Assembly (NCBI RefSeq): GCF_050947875.1
Contig: NC_134572.1
Span: 121,453,105 to 121,517,104 of the forward strand
Source: Dermacentor variabilis
Lineage: Eukaryota; Arthropoda; Arachnida; Ixodida; Ixodidae
Length of the DNA stretch: 64,000 bases
Direction: 5' to 3'
Under the pieces are notes generated by a model. That model made no database searches. It saw only the letters and a list, made by a program, of their open reading frames with translations, and was not told the DNA's origin. Shown in pieces: positions 25,532 through 36,138 of this stretch. The position numbers and the translations under genes were made by a program. How positions within the stretch are numbered: the first letter of the stretch is position 1; every line of letters starts with the position of its first letter.

Positions 25532-27307
25532 ATGGCAGGGGAAACGAACGGCAGTGCTCACGAAATGGACATAGAGAACAATAGCCAAGACTCCACAGCG
25601 GTCCAGAGCAACATGGAATTCGACGAGAACAGCGGCAAGACGCTTAGTCAAGCTGGCCCATGGTTCCAAGCAATCAAGGCAAGAAAAAACAAGAAGGCGC
25701 TGAACGAGGACCGCATACAAGAGGGAGGAAAGCAAGAAAACCCCCAGAACCAGCAAGGAGGACTGAACGCGAGGAGCAACCCGAGAGTGGAAGCAAGCAT
25801 GCAAGCCAACAGCAACCACCAACGGCAGCAAGATCAGGGAAGCCGAACCAACGGCAAGCCACCGCCGCGACGCGTGACGCCGCCGCTGCCAGAGAATGAT
25901 TACAAGGTGGTATACCGACCAAGAACCGGCATGAAACTGTCCAGCTGGCCGGACGAGAAGATCGCCGAAGGACTTGCAAGGGCAAGTGGTTCTCCTTTCA
26001 AAGAATTTTGCGCGAACGTAACCATCCAAACGCAGTGGAAGCAGAACCTGATAATTGCCAGCACCGCAGACGAGGACTACGCACTGAAGCTCGGTTCCAT
26101 CAGCAGCATCGAACTTGGGGCGGCCACATACGAGATGACGCCGTACATCAAACCGCTCCCAGGAACAGTACGTGGAGTCGTGCACGGTATCACTGCGTGT
26201 ACGACGGAGAAACGACTTGCGGAACTACTGGCAGCCAACAACTGTGGCATCCTGCATGCGAGGATGCTCGGCAAATCCACCTCAGCAGTTATCACCTTCG
26301 AAGGTCCGCACATCCCTTTCTATGTGAAGGTGGCCGGCTCGTACACACGTTGTCGCCCATACCGCAGATCGGTACAGTATTGCAAGGCCTGCGGAGAAAT
26401 CGGCCACCGGCAGGACGTATGCCCCAACCCAGACAAACATATCTGCAACCGGTGCGGGGTGCAGAACCCACAAGTAGATCATGATTGCCAGTTGCAGTGC
26501 AAACTATGTGGACTACCTCACGAGACGGCAAGCAAGGAGTGCGAGAAAAGGCTCAAGCCAAGACCCCCACCCCTGTACGTGAGGGAGAGAAGTCAATCAA
26601 GAGGCCGACAACCACCTATAACAAGGGAGACAAGTTCAAGCTCCTCGCAATATGGAACAAGTAAGCCAAAGCAACAACAGCAGAAGATCACCTGGGCGGA
26701 AGTGATAGCCAGTTCCAAGTCGACAACCGATTCATTTCCCTCACAGCCGACACAAGAGCGAAATTCGAGATACGAGGAAACCATCTCCTCCCTTAGAAGG
26801 CAAAACGCCGACCTGATCAAGCGGAATGAAGTGCTCATGAAACGTCTAGAAGAGCAAGAAGGTCGCCAGGAGGAACGCGACAGAAGAGCTCAGGCCAGGG
26901 AACAAGCCCTGGAGAGGAAGCTCCAACATCTCATTGACGAATTGAAAAAACAGCAGAAACTGACCACAACACCAACGCCGCCGAGGGAACATACTCCCCC
27001 GATGGAGGACCTCGATTCGGGAATAGAGTACAAGATGAACAAGGCCCGAACCGAAGACAAGGCCGAACTGAGAAATGAGTTCCGAGCCGAACTGGCTCAG
27101 GCCGTCGACACCATAAGCAAATCTGTGGCAGCCACCGTCCAAGCAGCCGTACAAACGCTCCGCCAGGAGATCACCCAGATGGGCAACGAACTCAACCAAC
27201 GCATCTCCATTCTAGAAAGGGAAAAAGAGCAGGCAAGGAAAAAGCCAAAATACCCCATCAGAGAATCCCAGATGAACGAGACTCTGGGAAGCCAAGATGA
27301 CGAATAA
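25532..27307 (+). CDS. I element ORF1, zinc-knuckle nucleic-acid-binding protein
   Basis: The 591 residues run from the first ATG (25532); the frame is open for 39 codons upstream from a GTG. The N-terminal third is rich in Gln/Asn/Arg and probably disordered. A folded middle part precedes a cysteine cluster. The first knuckle is canonical (C284-X2-C-X4-H-X4-C297, CKACGEIGHRQDVC) and is followed by two irregular Cys/His groups (ICNRCGVQNP..., CKLCGLPH...). The region before the end (EEQEGRQEERDRRAQAREQA) is a probable coiled coil. ORF1 proteins of this group coat the element RNA. The stop overlaps the ORF2 start as ATGACGAATAA (27297-27307), a layout that suggests termination-reinitiation. 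It is intact, with no stops. Confidence 0.92.
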   Translation: MAGETNGSAHEMDIENNSQDSTAVQSNMEFDENSGKTLSQAGPWFQAIKARKNKKALNEDRIQEGGKQENPQNQQGGLNARSNPRVEASMQANSNHQRQQDQGSRTNGKPPPRRVTPPLPENDYKVVYRPRTGMKLSSWPDEKIAEGLARASGSPFKEFCANVTIQTQWKQNLIIASTADEDYALKLGSISSIELGAATYEMTPYIKPLPGTVRGVVHGITACTTEKRLAELLAANNCGILHARMLGKSTSAVITFEGPHIPFYVKVAGSYTRCRPYRRSVQYCKACGEIGHRQDVCPNPDKHICNRCGVQNPQVDHDCQLQCKLCGLPHETASKECEKRLKPRPPPLYVRERSQSRGRQPPITRETSSSSSQYGTSKPKQQQQKITWAEVIASSKSTTDSFPSQPTQERNSRYEETISSLRRQNADLIKRNEVLMKRLEEQEGRQEERDRRAQAREQALERKLQHLIDELKKQQKLTTTPTPPREHTPPMEDLDSGIEYKMNKARTEDKAELRNEFRAELAQAVDTISKSVAATVQAAVQTLRQEITQMGNELNQRISILEREKEQARKKPKYPIRESQMNETLGSQDDE

Positions 27308-29561
27308 GATAGCAAAGAAGAAAGAAGCGACCGAAACCCTCAAAATTTGGCAGTGGAATTGCAGAGGAATAAATCGGAAACGGCAAATTTTACTTCACCT
27401 ATGCACCCTACACCAACCTGACGTCATCGCGTTACAGGAAACAGAAACAAATAATATTACGATGCGCGGCTACAAAACGTACATTGCCCAAGGAAGGACC
27501 CGGACCGCCGTCCTCATCAAGAAGCACTACACCACGCAGCAGCGCCAAATCAACCACAGAATCGAACACACTCTGATTGAGCTGGTTCCTCCGAAGAAAA
27601 CCCTGCAGAGCCTCTACATCCTGAATGTATACAGTCCTCCGCGCGACACACTAAAGGACTTGGACAAGTTCCTGAGAGAAGTGAAGAAAGTCACCAACGG
27701 TCAAAAACTTCTCGTGGTGGGTGACTTTAACGCTCCACATGTGGCTTGGGGCTACCGATCAACCAACAAGAAGGGTATGGACGTGCACAACGCGGCACAA
27801 CACCACCAGCTGACGTTGTGGACCGATCCTCTAATACCAACTAGAATCGGCAACAGTGTCTCCAGAGACACCAGCCCAGACCTGACCTTCTCCACTGGCT
27901 TAAGGCAAGTCGAGTGGTCGAGACTGGACGAGACTCTGGGCAGCGACCATCATATCATCCAGACTGAAATCATGCACCACAAAACCCCTGTGAGATTAGG
28001 TCATGCCAAAATTACGGACTGGCCTGCTTTCCGGAAAGACGAACACCCCAGAAGCCTAGAGGACATCGAGGAGTGGACCAAGAACGTGATGGACTTGGTT
28101 ACCAAGTACACAAAGACCATACAACTCACTGCGGACAATCCCGAAGTCGACCCACACCTACTTCACCTCTGGGAGGCCAGGCGAGGACTTTTGAAGAGAT
28201 GGAAGAAGCAGAAGAGAAACCGCAAACTCAAGATCCGCATTGCCGCAGTCTCGCGGCAGGCGGAGGAGTATGCTGAAAAACTCGGACGTCAGAACTGGAA
28301 TCAAATGTGCGACCAGTTACAGGGAACCCTCAGCAACCGAAAGACCTGGGCCATTCTAAAGACCCTTCTCGCGAAGACGGAATCAAAAACTGTCACGGGG
28401 CAACACATACAAAGACTTATACACAACTTCCAGGGAACTGAAGAAGAAGCGCTCGAAGCCATCACCGAGAAATACATCGGAGACGAGCAACAACGGAAGA
28501 CGCAGCCGGTCATTCACCCGGAGTACGAGGGGGAACCCAATCCGGATTTAGACCAACCTTTCACCAAGTCGGAGATCGTGGCAGCCTTAAGAAATCTCAC
28601 AAGAAACACGACGCCCGGCAGGGATAAAATTAACAACAAGACCCTCCGTAACCTGGACGACGGGGCAACGGAGAGTTTACGAAAGTTTATCAATGAAAGC
28701 TGGGAGAACGGCAGTATACCGGCTTCCTGGAAGCACGCGGACGTAACGATGATCCCGAAACCCGGCAAGCCCATCAACCTACAGAACCTGCGTCCGATCT
28801 CTCTCACGTCGTGCGCGGGAAAACTCTTCGAGCACATGGTCCACAATCGTCTCTCGCCCAATCTGGAAGAAGGTGGGCACCTGCCGAACACTATGTTCGG
28901 TTTCCGGCCTAACCTCTCCACCCAGGACATGCTACTTCAACTGAAAGAAGAAGTCATCGACGGCCTCAGCACATTCCACAAGAGTGCCATCCTGGCACTC
29001 GACGTGAAGGGAGCCTTCGACAACGTCTCACACGAAGCAGTGCTAAACAGCCTACAACATACCAACTGCGGACGGCGGACATACAACTACGTCCGGGACT
29101 TCCTGACGGGTAGAACGGTGACCATAGGCCTGGGGAATCTCAGGACCGAGAAGTTCCAAATACCGCAGAAAGGAACCCCCCAGTGGTCGGTGATCTCCCC
29201 GTTGCTGTTCAATATAGCGATGAGGGGATTGCCGAACCTCTTGGAGAACATCAGGGGTATCCGTCACGCAATGTATGCAGACGACCTGACCATGTGGACG
29301 TGCACGGGATCGGCGGGCGAACAACAAGACGCCCTGCAGGAAGCCATCGACAGGAGCGAGCATTATCTGCACCGCTGCGGTCTTTCATGCGCGCCGGAAA
29401 AGTCGGAGCTCCTGATCCTCAAAAAGAGGACAAGAGGGCGGCCTCCGCAGGAGACACCTGACCCAACGTTGACACTAAATGGAGTCAACATACCCAAGGT
29501 GGACACACTGTATTCTGGGCCTCACTCTCCAGAAGGACGGTGCCGGTCTCGCCGCCATTAA
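27297..29561 (+). CDS. I element ORF2, N-terminal part (endonuclease and RT)
   Basis: There are 754 codons before the stop, but homology leaves this frame at about 29510. Endonuclease signatures are all present: WNCRGIN, LQETE, VVGDFNAPH and LGSDHH. This domain nicks target DNA. RT signatures follow: RPISLTSCAGKLFEHM, LDVKGAFDNVSH, and the catalytic YADD at residues 660-663. The usual PQGS motif reads PQWS because residue 630 is Trp (TGG at 29184-29186) instead of the near-invariant Gly, which likely impairs RT. After VDTL (29499-29510) the protein should continue as ILGLTLQKDG, which is found one base out of frame. This is a 1-base insertion or 2-base deletion. Confidence 0.93.
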   Translation: MTNKIAKKKEATETLKIWQWNCRGINRKRQILLHLCTLHQPDVIALQETETNNITMRGYKTYIAQGRTRTAVLIKKHYTTQQRQINHRIEHTLIELVPPKKTLQSLYILNVYSPPRDTLKDLDKFLREVKKVTNGQKLLVVGDFNAPHVAWGYRSTNKKGMDVHNAAQHHQLTLWTDPLIPTRIGNSVSRDTSPDLTFSTGLRQVEWSRLDETLGSDHHIIQTEIMHHKTPVRLGHAKITDWPAFRKDEHPRSLEDIEEWTKNVMDLVTKYTKTIQLTADNPEVDPHLLHLWEARRGLLKRWKKQKRNRKLKIRIAAVSRQAEEYAEKLGRQNWNQMCDQLQGTLSNRKTWAILKTLLAKTESKTVTGQHIQRLIHNFQGTEEEALEAITEKYIGDEQQRKTQPVIHPEYEGEPNPDLDQPFTKSEIVAALRNLTRNTTPGRDKINNKTLRNLDDGATESLRKFINESWENGSIPASWKHADVTMIPKPGKPINLQNLRPISLTSCAGKLFEHMVHNRLSPNLEEGGHLPNTMFGFRPNLSTQDMLLQLKEEVIDGLSTFHKSAILALDVKGAFDNVSHEAVLNSLQHTNCGRRTYNYVRDFLTGRTVTIGLGNLRTEKFQIPQKGTPQWSVISPLLFNIAMRGLPNLLENIRGIRHAMYADDLTMWTCTGSAGEQQDALQEAIDRSEHYLHRCGLSCAPEKSELLILKKRTRGRPPQETPDPTLTLNGVNIPKVDTLYSGPHSPEGRCRSRRH

Positions 29562-30864
29562 AAAACTGCAAGCGACAGTTACCCAAGTCGCGAACTTGGT
29601 GCGAAGAGTGACAAACAAAAAGCACGGCCTGAAAGAGCAGGACACAATCAGATTAATACAAGCCCTGGTAATCAGCAGAGTCACTTACGGCACCCCGTAC
29701 CTGGGTCTCAAGAACAGCGAGAGAGACAAATTGAACACCCTAATACGAAAGACCTACAAGCTGGCACTGGGGCTTCCACCGACGACGTCGGCGGAGAAGC
29801 TACTCAGCCTGGGCATCCACAATACTTGGGAGGAACTAGTAGAGGCCCACAAGACGAGCCAGATAGAGCGACTCAAGCTCACCAGCACGGGTAGGGACAC
29901 GCTAATAAGACTGGGCTACCCAGTCGAATATGAGTCCAGAAAACAGCGGGTTCCTCTACCCCTGAGCGAGAAGATCACGGTGGCCAGCATCCCGAGAAAC
30001 ATGCACCCTGAATACCACAGAGAAAGGAGGCGAGCGAGAGTGAAAGCTCTGCGTAAGGCCTACGAAGGACCAAAACAAGGAGAAGTCCGATACACCGACG
30101 CGGCGAAGTACAAGAACAGAGCGGCCCACGCTATCAGCGTGATCAACGGCCAAGGACAAGAGGTATCAGCGGCCTCGGTAAGCACTCCAGACATCGACTG
30201 CGCGGAAGAAACGGCGATAGCCCTGGCGGCCACTACGGGCCAGCGAGAGGAAGATCTAATCACGATCATCACCGACTCACAAACAGCATGTAGAAATTAT
30301 CAAAAGGGCCGCATTTCCAAACAAGCCCTGAGCATCCTCGAAAAGCGAGACAATTTTCCAGAGGTGTACATTGTCTGGGCCCCGGGACACGAGTCCCTGG
30401 CGGGTAATGTAGCGGCTAATGCCGCTGCCCGAGATCACATTCTCCGGGCTATCCCACCAGGTTCACGAGCACCGGTAGACCAACAAGATAGCGTCCCGAA
30501 AAGATACGCCGATATCCTGAGCCACTACAGACTGGGTAGAAGGATCTATCCACCCCCGCATCCCCAGCTGACAAGAGAAGAGGCGGTGATCTTCCGAAAA
30601 CTACAGACCGGCACATTCCCGCACGGCACCCTGCTACACGCAATGTACCCTACGACCTATACTCACAAATGCGCCTTCTGCTCTACGCTTAATACCCTCT
30701 ACCACATGGTATGGGAATGTCAACAAAATCCATCGACACCGCCCATCACCGGACCAACCGTCGAGCAGTGGGAGGCCCAACTGATAAGCTCGAGCCCTGA
30801 AGACCAACATCGCCTGGTGAGCAGGGCCAAGCTATCAGCTCAAGCCCACGGCATCCTGGACTAG
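29512..30864 (+). pseudogene. I element ORF2, C-terminal part (RT thumb, RNase H, CCHC)
   Basis: This is the continuation of ORF2 in the next frame. The thumb region comes first, then RNase H: YTDAAKYK (first Asp), CAEETAIALA (Glu), ITDSQTACRNY (Asp). The last active-site segment, usually AGNEAAD, reads AGNVAANAAA, so the fourth catalytic Asp is Asn. A C-X2-C-X7-H-X4-C motif (CAFCSTLNTLYHMVWEC) follows and is also found in the I-group fragments at 46019 and 51005. The frame is open to 30862-30864. The ATG at 29479 is not a natural start; the part before 29512 is frameshift shadow. Confidence 0.9.
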
Positions 30865-30936
30865 GGACGCCGCCCACCTCGGACGATTTTACCGTCGGCT
30901 CATTTCAACTAATAAAGTTTATTCCTCCTCCTCCTC

Positions 30937-30950
30937 CTCGTAGGCCTCGA
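30937..30950. repeat. right target-site duplication of the I element
   Basis: Identical to 25254-25267. The last bases of the CTC tail merge with its first CTC, so the exact 3' end of the element is ambiguous by up to three bases. Confidence 0.93.
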
Positions 30951-31873
30951 CAATCTCCCTCGTCATCTGACTATGAGCCTTATGCAGAATGAAAGTGCTT
31001 TCAAACATGGGCTTGCAGGAACAATCTCGGCAGTGGATACCCAAAGGACCAGAGATTACCCTGTGACGTTATATGGGTGCTCTTTTTATCTGTCATTGAT
31101 GGATCTGCCTGTTTAACAAATACACTCTTAAAACGGTTGCACCCTTTGGGGTGTATATTTGTCCCACAGCAATAATCGTCATCTGCCTTGCTTGCGTTTC
31201 CTTTCTTGAAAACTCGGCGCTCGCTACTTTCCTGTCGAGAATGCTGCGTCAGACTGATAACGCGCATGCCGTTCGTGACTGGGAAGTTCCGGGCTCGCAG
31301 CACACACTCTATCACGGGTTCTAAACAACTAGCCCGCCAACGTGTTTTAATCAAAATTGAAGAAATTGATGGAGTGTATTGTAACTTAAAGTTCATTCGC
31401 ACTTAATAAATCTACTATCTTGTAGTTGGTAGCATTAGGATGGAATCAACATGGCAGCATGTATTACCGGTGTTTTAGGAGCAACTACACTTTTACCACA
31501 AGCTTTTCCGTACGTGAGCGGATGTGAAGGAAATTTCATACGTCACCCCAAAATCCACAAGTTTCGGTTTACTCTGTGCCCGCACGAGCAGTGGAAACAA
31601 AATTTGTGCACCTGCCTCCAACATCCGCAGTTTCCGCACGTCCGCACGCGTATGGAAGGCATGCGTAATACCGTGCGGATTGAGTGTAATTCGGCCTTTA
31701 AGGTGTCTGTCATAGCATCTTTTGATCACACTCAGACGTGAGCCCGCTAGAAAATACTGTAGCATGTTCTCTGAACACTTGCGTCGAAGCTGCATGTAGG
31801 TAAAATGCAATTTTACAAGAGCGCAATAAGTAAGTCAATGGCATGTGGCATGTGAGATCTGCGTTTCCGACTT
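30951..31873. other. no gene recognised
   Basis: Host DNA between the I element and a SINE. Several ORFs overlap on both strands (31188-31810), none protein-like. Confidence 0.4.
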
Positions 31874-32107
31874 AAAAAATTATGGGGTTTTACGTGCCAA
31901 AACCACTTTCTGATTAGAAGGCACGCCGTAGTGGAGGACTCCAGGAAATTTCGACCACCTGGGGTTCTTTATGTGCACCTAAATCAAAGTACACGGGTGT
32001 TGTCGAAATGCGGCCGTCGAAATCCAGCCGCCGTGGCCAGGATTCGATCTCGCGACCTCGGGCTCAGGAGCCCAACACCCAGCCACTGAGCAACCACGGC
32101 GGGTGGG
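31874..32107 (-). mobile_element. tRNA-headed SINE (second family), full length
   Basis: Read on the minus strand: tRNA-like head with box A (TTGCTCAGTGGCTGGG) and box B (GAGATCGAATCCTGGCC), then GGATTTCGACGGCCGCATTT, GTGCACATAAAGAACCCC, CAGGTGGTCGAAATTTCC and GGTTTTGGCACGTAAAACCCC, ending in an A/T stretch. Partial copies in this window are at 15401, 23052 and 53346. This is the most complete member here. Confidence 0.88.
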
Positions 32108-32975
32108 CTTCTGACTGTTTAGGAAATTATTGCCCCACATTAAAGTGCCGGCGCACTCCATTTCCAGACATGCAGACAACAGCTGTACTGGCACGACCGA
32201 ACTGGTGCTTCGATACACTACATCGGTGGTGACAGATGCGCATTCGCCAAGAGCAATTACACAACTGGTGCAGTGATATCGTTTGAAACGCCTGCCACAA
32301 TACGACACAAGGTGGGTGTTTTCAATTTACCTAAAAGATACACCAGATTGAAAACAGCAGGTATGCCGATAAATTTCTAGAAGATACATTGCCCTTCTGA
32401 GTTACCAAAAAAGCCACTTTTACTTTGATAAGAGACTTGATATTAGCAGCGAATCGAGCGGAGTCGCCGCCTGGAGGCTACAAAGCTAGCTACGTATAGT
32501 GGGGATGGCTCCTTGCGTATTCTGCTAGCCACTACGTGCTTCACACATAGATGCTCGTACCTAATGCGTGTATGCTCCATGAACTGTTGGTTGTATGAAT
32601 GAGCCCAGTTGTTTACGCTGGTAAGCAGTCTTGTGACTATGCAAAGAAGAAGAATGTGGCATTGTGGCGATGATTTTGCGTTATAATAACATCAGCGACT
32701 GCACATGTCGAGTGCACGGTTTGTGATCGTGGCGCCTCATGTTCGCCACAATAATTTGATTTTAGTGGACGATGAGTGCTTTAAGCACACCTTAAAATGC
32801 ACTTGCCAGCGTTCTAAACAAACGAAGGGGTCGCATTGAGGCGTGAATGCAGTGCATCAGCGACCTTTTGCCGCAACGGGTTGGTTGTACCACAGTTTTG
32901 TGATACCACGAAACATGAACGAGGCGGTGTTAACATCACTTAGTTGTAGAGCACAAAAACCTGAACCATTCGTAT
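32108..32975. other. no gene recognised
   Basis: Host DNA between a SINE and the left LTR. I see no coding or repeat signal. The ORF starting at 32843 runs into the LTR and is a chance frame. Confidence 0.4.
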
Positions 32976-33134
32976 TGTCACGCGCTATGGGAAAAAGTAG
33001 GCAGCAATACCAGCAGCTCTTCACGAAGGGATGGTTCTCCAGCTGGCGGGCGATCATTCACTTCGTCGTCGTCTTCGCCGTTTTTGTTGGGCGCGCAATG
33101 CTGACCGTTTGCTGGCTCAAAACACGAGGTGGCA
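32976..33134 (-). repeat. 3' LTR (relative to the minus-strand element)
   Basis: It aligns along its whole length with 38338-38494, with small indels and scattered substitutions. Shared words include GGTTCTCCA.CTGGCG, CTTCGTCGTC and TTTGCTGGCTCAAA/CTTGCTGGCTCAAA. Confidence 0.88.
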
Positions 33135-33325
33135 TTATTCCCCCTCCCAATGAAGTATCGACTCGACGCACAAACACAAAACGTACACGGAAAGTACACA
33201 AAGTGGGTAAAAAAATAAAAGAAGGAAATGCTCTAGCACCCACACGGAAATGCGCACGCGTCAAAAAATGTGTTCTGTGGTCGGGAACAAAAAAACAAAA
33301 GCTTTGCAGTTCTTTGGAGGACGAC

Positions 33326-33409
33326 GCGACGACAGGAAAAAATAAGTTTGTTGCGACGACAGCAAAAAAAAAAAGTTTGTTGCGACGACAGCAAAAAAAA
33401 AAGTTTGTT
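33326..33409. repeat. ~28-bp A-rich tandem repeat inside the decayed gypsy element
   Basis: Three units of GCGACGACAGCAAAA...GTTTGTT start at 33326, 33353 and 33382. They lie between the integrase end and the LTR. The A runs differ in length, as expected from slippage. Confidence 0.85.
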
Positions 33410-33609
33410 TCACCAGTACACTTAGCATCACCGTGTAAAATAAGGCTTGAGGCGGATGACATGTGTAGTTTCTCCACGTGGTAATGGGAGCTTGGGCGAT
33501 GGCAGGTCTCCGTCTGGAATCACCTCATAGTTCACGTCGCTTACAAGCCTTAGTACTGTGCATGGTGCGAAGTACTTGCTCAGAAGTTTCTCGCGGAGGC
33601 CTCGCCGTC

Positions 33610-34137
33610 TTATGGTTGTCCAAACGCAAATTTAGTCACCAGGCTCATAGGTAACTTGTTGATGGTGGATCTTATTGCACCTGTACACTGCGGCTGTCTT
33701 ATGTGCACACGGGCCAGTTGACGTGCTTCCTCAGCGCGCTGAATGTACTCCTCGACGTCAGGACCTAACTGGTCGAGCTGGTCTGTGTCTTCATACGGAA
33801 TCATGGCGTCTAGCATAGTTTGGACATCTCGACAATAAATGAGGCGGAACGGCGTGAATAGTATAGTTTCCTGCGTGGCAGTGTTGTACGCACACGTTAC
33901 GTACGGCAGGATTTCGTCCCACGTTTTGTGCTGCACATCCACGTACATAGCGATCATGTCTGCCAATGTTTTATTTAGTCTTTCTGTCAAGCCATTAGTC
34001 TGACACTGGTATGCAGCTGCCTTTAGATGACTGTAACTGAACTTGAAGATGCCGTCCAGAAGCTTTGCCGTAAATGCCGTCCCACGATCAATGATGATAG
34101 ATGACGGTGCGCCATGCCGAAGCAAAATGTGATGCAT
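33610..34137 (-). pseudogene. integrase core of the decayed gypsy element
   Basis: About 175 codons: HHILLRHGAPSSIIIDRGTA (second catalytic Asp), then CQTNGLTERLNKTLADM (Glu), YVTCAYNTATQETI and a C-terminal stretch. The normal YHP before QTNG is altered (YQC). The N-terminal integrase part lies further right (34334-34594), out of frame. Confidence 0.9.
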
Positions 34138-34333
34138 AAGAAACTGGGCTACTTCAGCTGCTGTTCCCGCGTGGTAGTGCCTTCGTCCCTGCGTAACGCG
34201 TCAAGTAATCAGTTGCGACAATGAATCACTTATTTTCCGAGGAAGAAAACGGAAACGGCGCCGTTCCAACTTGATCAAACGGCGTACGCGGAGGGTCGAT
34301 GGATTGTAGAAGGCCTGCGAGCATGAAGGGCGG

Positions 34334-34851
34334 TTACTTGCGGCGCTGGCATTCACTGCATCCTTTAATGTAGCGTTTGACGCAAGCAGTCAGTCTAGGC
34401 CAGTAGTACAATTGCCGTACCCTGTCCAGAGTCGTTGAGTAGCCCAAGTGGCCAGATGTCGGGTCGTCGTGGTAGGCTAATAGGATGTCGTCGCGAAGGG
34501 CTTGAGGTACTACTATAGAAGATGTGGTTTGTCGCCGCCACCTGTGTTTCTTTTGTGTAAGATGCCCTCTCGTAGGCAAAATGACGACAACCATCGCGAA
34601 ATAGAGCGAGGAATGGACCCGGTGCCGCCTTCTAAGTGATGGATGATGCGTCTTAACTCAGCGTCCGATCGCTGTTTAGCGAGCAGATCCGGCCCGCTGG
34701 GGGCTACCACGAAAGCGCTGTCGTCTTCCTCAACAGGATTCTGAGATGCAACAGGTGCTCGTGATAGCGTCTCGGCATCTTCCTGTTTTCTGCCCGAGTT
34801 GTATACGATGATGGTGTTAAATTCCTGGAGTCGCAGACTCCAACTTGCCAA
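34334..34851 (-). pseudogene. RNase H end and integrase zinc finger of the decayed gypsy element
   Basis: Two overlapping minus frames. One has the RNase H end (MASWSLRLQEFNTIIVYNSG, then EDAETLSRAP). The other has the HHCC finger (DILLAYHDDPTSGHLGYS, YYWPRLTACVKRYIKGCSEC). The frame switch near 34560 shows an indel. Confidence 0.9.
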
Positions 34852-35003
34852 TCGTCCAGAAGGGTCTCAGAGGTTGGCCAACCAGCACCAACCGTGATGA
34901 TTGGTCACAACTTTAAATGGCCGCCCGTAGAAATACGGCCTAAGCTTTTTGGTAGCCCAAATAACTGCGAAGTACCCCTTCTCTGTGGTGGAATAATTGG
35001 ACT

Positions 35004-35231
35004 CTACGCGATAACTCGTTTAGTCCTGTCTTGCCGTTGCACTAAGATAGCTCCGAGACCGATATTACTGGCGTCAGTGCGCACTCCTGTGTCAGAATTC
35101 TCATCCAAAATAACCAAGCACGGGAGGAGAAGACAATCGACGTTGGCGATTGTCTTCGATTGGCGATCACCTTTCGATTGACAATCGAAAGGCGATCTGT
35201 TCATCAGTGCATAGGAATGGCGTGTCGTCAC
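35004..35231 (-). pseudogene. RNase H start of the decayed gypsy element, with foldback insertion
   Basis: RTDASNIGLGAILVQRQD is the RNase H start. Upstream of ILDENSDTGV the reading turns into low-information sequence that coincides with two adjacent hairpins at 35128-35156 and 35169-35191, suggesting a local insertion or template-switch event in the gene. Confidence 0.8.
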
Positions 35232-35282
35232 GCGTAAGGCAAATTAACGGCTCTGCAAGCTTAGGAAATTTTTCAATATGCG

Positions 35283-36138
35283 TCAGTAATATGCATGCAA
35301 GCCAAAAAATCGTCGGACACTTTTCTTGTTGGTTGGAGCGGGAAAAGCAGCTACGGCAGCAGTCTTCTCGGGATCAGGCCGAACACCTGCCGGGCTCACG
35401 ACGTGACCAAGGAACTTCATTTCCTCGTAACCGAAATGGCATTTCTCTGGCTTGAGAGTAAGGTCAGCCAATCGAATATATTCGAGTACACTTTGTAGGC
35501 GTCGAAGGTGCTCATCAAAAGTTTCTGAAAAGGCAACGACATCATCAAGATAGACAAGCAGCTTGTCTACTTGAGGTGAGCGAGAACGGCATCCATCATT
35601 CACTGAATGTGGCTGGAGTAGAACAGAGGCAGAAAGGGAGTACTCTAAATTGGTAGACGCCGTCCGCAGTCACGAAAACAGTTTTATCGTGGCGCCGCTC
35701 ATCTACTTCAATTTGACAGTAGCCACTTTTCAGATCAATAGAGGAGAAATACTTCGCTCGCCTCAGCCTGTTCAGAGAATCGTCGACACGAGGCGACGGG
35801 TACACGTCTTTCTATGTGACATTGTTTAGCTTCCGGTAGTCAACACAAAACTGAAGCGTGCCATTTTTATTTTTAACAAGAACGACTGGCGATGACAAGG
35901 GACTGTATGAAGGCTGTATTACGCCGTCTTGAAGCATTTCCTTCACCTGCGTTTGAATCGCATGTCGCTCGGTCGGGCAGACACAATAAGGCTGTTGCCG
36001 TATGTGGGGCACGTCGTCATACTTGATGATACGGTGTTTCGCAATCGATCTTTGATGTATCTTCGACGACGGTGCAAAGCACGCGTGGTACTCGAGCAAC
36101 AGCTCACGCAGGGGATGTTTGTTCTCTTCAGGAAGCAT
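35283..36138 (-). pseudogene. reverse transcriptase of the decayed gypsy element
   Basis: Three minus frames in order. 35812-36138: PYCVCPTERHAIQTQVKEML and FCVDYRKLNNVT. 35596-35805: YPSPRVDDSLNRL, FSSIDLKSGYCQIEVDE, and LPFCLCSTPATF where PFGLCN is expected. 35283-35603: LLVYLDDVVAFSETFDEH and GHVVSPAGVRPDPEKTAAV. The YLDD box survives, but two frameshifts and altered motifs make it inactive. Confidence 0.92.

Larger units (their letters stand above)
25268..30936 (+). mobile_element. near-complete I-group non-LTR retrotransposon
   Basis: The 5.67-kb insertion is flanked by a perfect 14-bp target-site duplication, CTCGTAGGCCTCGA, at 25254-25267 and 30937-30950. The 5' UTR is about 264 nt. 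ORF1 is a zinc-knuckle nucleic-acid-binding protein. ORF2 has an AP-type endonuclease, RT, RNase H and a C-terminal CCHC motif. The 3' end has AATAAA followed by short CTC units. RNase H in ORF2 places it in the I-type group (I/R1/Ingi and relatives). It is probably full length. One frameshift near 29510 and two active-site changes disable it. Confidence 0.95.

Noticed and set aside
25403..26185. 260-codon minus-strand ORF
   Set aside because: Antisense shadow of ORF1 of the I element, which has zinc knuckles on the plus strand.
32843..33484. 213-codon plus-strand ORF
   Set aside because: It crosses the LTR of the minus-strand gypsy element and an A-rich tandem repeat, and lacks protein-like character.
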